Assembly (NCBI RefSeq): GCF_003234965.1
Contig: NZ_QKVK01000003.1
Span: 186,001-250,000, forward strand
Reading direction: 5' to 3'
Length of the DNA stretch: 64,000 nucleotides
DNA from: Aestuariivirga litoralis
GTDB taxonomy: Bacteria; Pseudomonadota; Alphaproteobacteria; Rhizobiales; Aestuariivirgaceae
The notes beneath the pieces were generated by a model, which worked only from the letters and a program-made list of their open reading frames with translations, ran no database searches and was not told the DNA's origin. Below, piece by piece: positions 61,182 to 64,000 of this stretch. The position numbers were made by a program, and so were the translations under genes. Every line of letters begins with the position of its first letter. Position 1 is the first letter of the stretch.

Positions 61182-62153
61182 CTAGTTGATAAAGCCCAAG
61201 AGACCCTCCTCCGCACCCAGGGATCTGACCGCCTTTTCCTTCTCCGGCTCTGGCCGGCACGACTGCATTTTTGCAATTCCCATTGTGATATCAATGATGA
61301 GCTGTCTGTCGGTATGAGACTCGATTGCGGGTAGCGGCACGGAACACAGGCTGCCCGAACCTGGTTGACCAAACAACCGCCTCTTCCAGAAATATCCGCG
61401 GCGGCTGTGAGCGTGTTCACGCTGGATGCCGTAGCGGGCAAGAAGCTGCCGCTCCTCCTCGTCAAGATCAACACCGATCGACTTGAGGTATGTATAGAAC
61501 CGCCCGGTTTCGTGATCTACCTTTTCGCGATGGCGCATTTGGAAAGCATCGACGACTCCGATCGACGCATCTTGAAGGAGTCGGGGCCAGACCAGATCGA
61601 GACCATAGCCTGATATCGATTGGCTGAAGGTGGGGATCAAGGCGTAGAGGGCCTTCTGGCTGATATATGGTGCCATCACTTCGACAAACGACGATTCCCT
61701 GTAGATGTAACCGGGTTGCTGAAGAGTCATCTTCCAGTAGGCACCCGAATCTCGCGTCAATGCGGGCTGCGCCAACTGTAGCCCGACGGCGTCGACGAAG
61801 GCCAAGAACTGACTTAGCCGCGAAGCGTCAAACTCCACATCACCATCCAGAAACAGATAGCCGTCGTAGGCCTGCAAGAGGCCACGATCCCGCAGAAAGA
61901 GCTCCGCTGCATGAAATTTGCTGAGCCCCCCCGTCATCACGAACTCCGCCTGCGACAAGAGAGACTCATTCTTGCCGGGCGGCGCATAAAGCCGGAGGGC
62001 AAGGTCGAAGTTGCGCTGCTCTGGTGTCAGGCTGAGGAGTGACGACGCCACATCTTCGCGTAGCACCACAAAGACCAGAAAACGCCGACGACCTGTACGG
62101 CTATCTGAAAGGATCTTGAGAGTCCTGTCGTTGCGCCACTGCCCGACAGTCAC
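61182..62153 (-). CDS. DUF707-family glycosyltransferase-like protein
   Basis: A 323-residue protein beginning at GTG (62153). The central block GLSKFHAAELFLRD, YDGYLFLDGDVEFD, LAQPALTRDSGAYWKM and SSFVEVMAPYIS, then SGYGLDLVWP, matches the DUF707 pattern. The fold is likely GT-A with DGD metal site (about 103-105). It probably adds a sugar to an exported glycan or lipid. It is followed by the PlsC gene. Confidence 0.72.
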   Translation of the reverse strand: MTVGQWRNDRTLKILSDSRTGRRRFLVFVVLREDVASSLLSLTPEQRNFDLALRLYAPPGKNESLLSQAEFVMTGGLSKFHAAELFLRDRGLLQAYDGYLFLDGDVEFDASRLSQFLAFVDAVGLQLAQPALTRDSGAYWKMTLQQPGYIYRESSFVEVMAPYISQKALYALIPTFSQSISGYGLDLVWPRLLQDASIGVVDAFQMRHREKVDHETGRFYTYLKSIGVDLDEEERQLLARYGIQREHAHSRRGYFWKRRLFGQPGSGSLCSVPLPAIESHTDRQLIIDITMGIAKMQSCRPEPEKEKAVRSLGAEEGLLGFIN

Positions 62154-62213
62154 GACAAGTCCCCGCTTCGCACGCGCTCAGTCCACGAAGGGGAGTTGGC
62201 GGACGCGCATCCG

Positions 62214-63890
62214 TTAGTCGGCGTGGCTCGGCACCATGCCGACGGGCCGCAATATCTGCTCGATGGATGTGGGGTTGAATACATTTCCCCAACTGCTGGC
62301 TATTGGACGGTAGGCATTCTGGTATCTCTGATCGAAGGCGGGGATGCGTTCCACTGCTCGTTCAATAGCATGTTTCAGGCCATCGATGTTTGTGGGTGTC
62401 GTTTCAAAATTGGCCGAAATGCTCTTGAGGAATTCAGGCGACCGATTCTCGAAAGTATTGGTTACGACAAGCGCGCCCGTGGTTGCAAACTCAAACGGAA
62501 CCACACTGGGGTGGGGCGCGTACATCAGGCTGATGCCAAGATCGATGGAACTGACAAAATTGAAGTAATCGATTTCGCTCATCTTAGGTATGAATTCAAG
62601 CTGATGCCCGCGACCCAGTGCAACAGGTGGGTGCTGCTTGAGGCTGCCCAAGCCGATAAATCGCCACTTGGAATCGAAATGGCCCGCTGCACAGAGGTCA
62701 CGCAAGGCAATTTCGATCAGCTCATAGAGGTTTCGCGCCGCATGTCCTTCAGGCCGAGCATAGACGGCGCATGTCCGAACCTTCCTCTTCGCCATCTCCT
62801 CTGGTCTGGCGAGGGGGCAGGGCGTGATCAGATGCTCGAAGACTGCATAGTCCTTCCCCTCCGCCGGCATCTCGTCACGGCCAAACAGACCGATCCGGTG
62901 CTGCTTGAAGTAATCCACCAGAATGCTGGAGTTGAAAATGGGATAGCTGGGAAGATCATATGCGGCTGCACTCAGCGCATAGTGAGATCCGAAGCTGTGG
63001 AAGATCGGCTCGTACTCCTGGTGAAATCCGATGAACCTCGGCTCATCCGTCAGGGCTGCAATTTGGGTCGCGAAGTAGGCATCCCATGTTGAATAGGCCA
63101 CGACACGATCATGTGGGCCGACACGAATCGACGCGTGGTCATCGAGCGACTTGACGTCGACATCCTCGAAAAGCGCGTAGTCTGCCTTCCCACGCGCGCG
63201 CCACTGAAAATAGTCCTTGTTTGCCGTCCGCTCTCCAGTGGTGATGACTTTGATTTGGAATTCGTTTGCAAAACTTGCCTTGACGGCCCTCAGGAACTCG
63301 AAGAATGCACGATAGCCGCCGAACAGAATGTCCGGGTTGAAGTGTGGCATGAGTATCCACAACGTCTTGCTGCCCGGCGCGCCGGTCTGAAGATCCAGTC
63401 TGCGCGTACGTGCCCGCAGATCCTCTATGTTGTTCCTCAAGCTCGGAGCCGTGACGCCTGGCAGTGAAAACTCGAGTGCCTTGTCCAACTCAAACCGCGG
63501 CATCCGTCCTTCACGCTGGCCGGCGATGAGATAGTGATAGAAACCACAAGGAAGTTTTCCGGCTTCAACGACCTCCCTTACGTCGCTGTAGCGTGAGAGA
63601 TACCATTCTTCTGAAAAGTTTGGGTTGGGAGAAGCTCGTGAGGTCCTAACCGTTGCCAGATAGTGGGCATAGGCGTTCGTCGAAGACACTTTCGGGTCTC
63701 CGTCGAGATAGTTCTTGATGTAGAACTGAGCATCGAAACCAAACGACATCTGCACGATGGGAGAATTCACATCGACGCCAGAGTGAGTTGCGGAGGAGGT
63801 ACCCCCGGCCATGTTTCGGCCCAGCAATCGGTTGATGCCCAGAACTCTCCGCCATGATCCATCAGCTACAGCACTCATATTGCGTCTCAC
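62214..63890 (-). CDS. GT4-like (WsaF-type) rhamnosyltransferase-related protein
   Basis: A 558-residue protein. Residues about 60-130 are a small N-terminal region with the DxxFY..NY.D and W(Y/F)LxxYxDV pattern often found at the start of bacterial glycosyltransferases. Residues about 170-550 resemble the WsaF rhamnosyltransferase GT-B fold: LMPHFNPDILFGGYRAFFEFL, FIGFHQEYEPIFHSFG, VYARPEGHAARN and LMYAPHPSVVPFEFATTGA. The sugar is not certain. Start at 63890, with an alternative ATG at 63878. It is the first gene of the minus operon. Confidence 0.75.
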   Translation of the reverse strand: MRRNMSAVADGSWRRVLGINRLLGRNMAGGTSSATHSGVDVNSPIVQMSFGFDAQFYIKNYLDGDPKVSSTNAYAHYLATVRTSRASPNPNFSEEWYLSRYSDVREVVEAGKLPCGFYHYLIAGQREGRMPRFELDKALEFSLPGVTAPSLRNNIEDLRARTRRLDLQTGAPGSKTLWILMPHFNPDILFGGYRAFFEFLRAVKASFANEFQIKVITTGERTANKDYFQWRARGKADYALFEDVDVKSLDDHASIRVGPHDRVVAYSTWDAYFATQIAALTDEPRFIGFHQEYEPIFHSFGSHYALSAAAYDLPSYPIFNSSILVDYFKQHRIGLFGRDEMPAEGKDYAVFEHLITPCPLARPEEMAKRKVRTCAVYARPEGHAARNLYELIEIALRDLCAAGHFDSKWRFIGLGSLKQHPPVALGRGHQLEFIPKMSEIDYFNFVSSIDLGISLMYAPHPSVVPFEFATTGALVVTNTFENRSPEFLKSISANFETTPTNIDGLKHAIERAVERIPAFDQRYQNAYRPIASSWGNVFNPTSIEQILRPVGMVPSHAD

Positions 63891-63931
63891 AACCTAGGGA
63901 GTTGGGAAGGAAGAAGTCTTCAGATAATCGA

Positions 63932-63943
63932 AAAAACGTTTTT
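63932..63943. promoter_or_regulatory. A/T-rich palindrome upstream of the minus operon
   Basis: AAAAACGTTTTT is a perfect 12-base palindrome in an unusually A/T-rich 110-base spacer before the GT gene starting at 63890. It could be a promoter-proximal binding site. Nothing else is recognisable in this end region. Confidence 0.3.
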
Positions 63944-64000
63944 AGTCATCATAATCTTTACAAGCCCGGTCCAGTCATGAGCGGGGAAAGCGAAACCTAT

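Overview
The window is about 64 kb of high-GC DNA from an alphaproteobacterium, most likely of the order Hyphomicrobiales (Rhizobiales). The gene order leuS / YggS / L,D-transpeptidase / OmpR-type regulator / cNMP-like domain / xthA, then lolA-ftsK-amtB-glnK-UbiH-like hydroxylase, then CnoX-like thioredoxin / LON domain / Trm112-like / DUF971 is, from memory, typical of that order. Start codons include many GTG and some TTG. Neighbouring genes often overlap by ATGA, GTGA or TGATG. No gene-free stretch exceeds about 230 bases. I see no insertion sequence, phage, CRISPR array or rRNA.

Layout. 1-18.6 kb is core housekeeping: tRNA charging, PLP homeostasis, cell wall, DNA repair, lipoprotein transport, chromosome segregation, ammonium uptake with its PII regulator, ubiquinone-type hydroxylation, an adenylate cyclase with TPRs, protein quality control, and tRNA proofreading, ending at a tRNA-Gly(GCC). 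18.7-29.2 kb holds a methyltransferase and a leftward array in which an RND efflux pair runs directly into a seven-gene Mrp-type cation/proton antiporter. 29.2-43.8 kb is a glycan-type locus: three paralogous TPR-glycosyltransferases, four small sulfotransferase-like proteins, one TPR-sulfotransferase, two other glycosyltransferases, and CAX and VIT-like cation transporters.

43.8-50.8 kb carries PgpA, a DUF4833 protein, a CDP-alcohol phosphatidyltransferase, an FGGY kinase, a Stealth-family protein, a PimA-like GT4, a PhyH dioxygenase and a LicC-like nucleotidyltransferase. 50.8-58.0 kb has a peptide-exporter-type ABC transporter and, divergently, a plus-strand operon: a fused glycosyltransferase/GINT1-like protein, a GT32-like enzyme, myo-inositol-phosphate synthase, a 3-ketodihydrosphingosine-reductase-like SDR and a CdsA-like protein. 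Facing it, 58.1-63.9 kb is a minus-strand operon: two glycosyltransferase-like proteins, a PlsC acyltransferase, an acyl carrier protein, a ketoacyl synthase and two separate hot-dog dehydratase subunits.

How it may fit together (inference). The right-hand 20 kb contains most of the activities needed to make a glycosylated inositol lipid: inositol phosphate synthesis, CDP-lipid formation, head-group transfer, phosphatase, a sphingoid-type ketoreductase, a private acyl-chain-building set and several glycosyltransferases. It sits beside a sulfotransferase-rich glycan locus. This is the most promising candidate for an undescribed system here, but no serine palmitoyltransferase, ceramide synthase or PAPS-forming enzyme is visible in the window.
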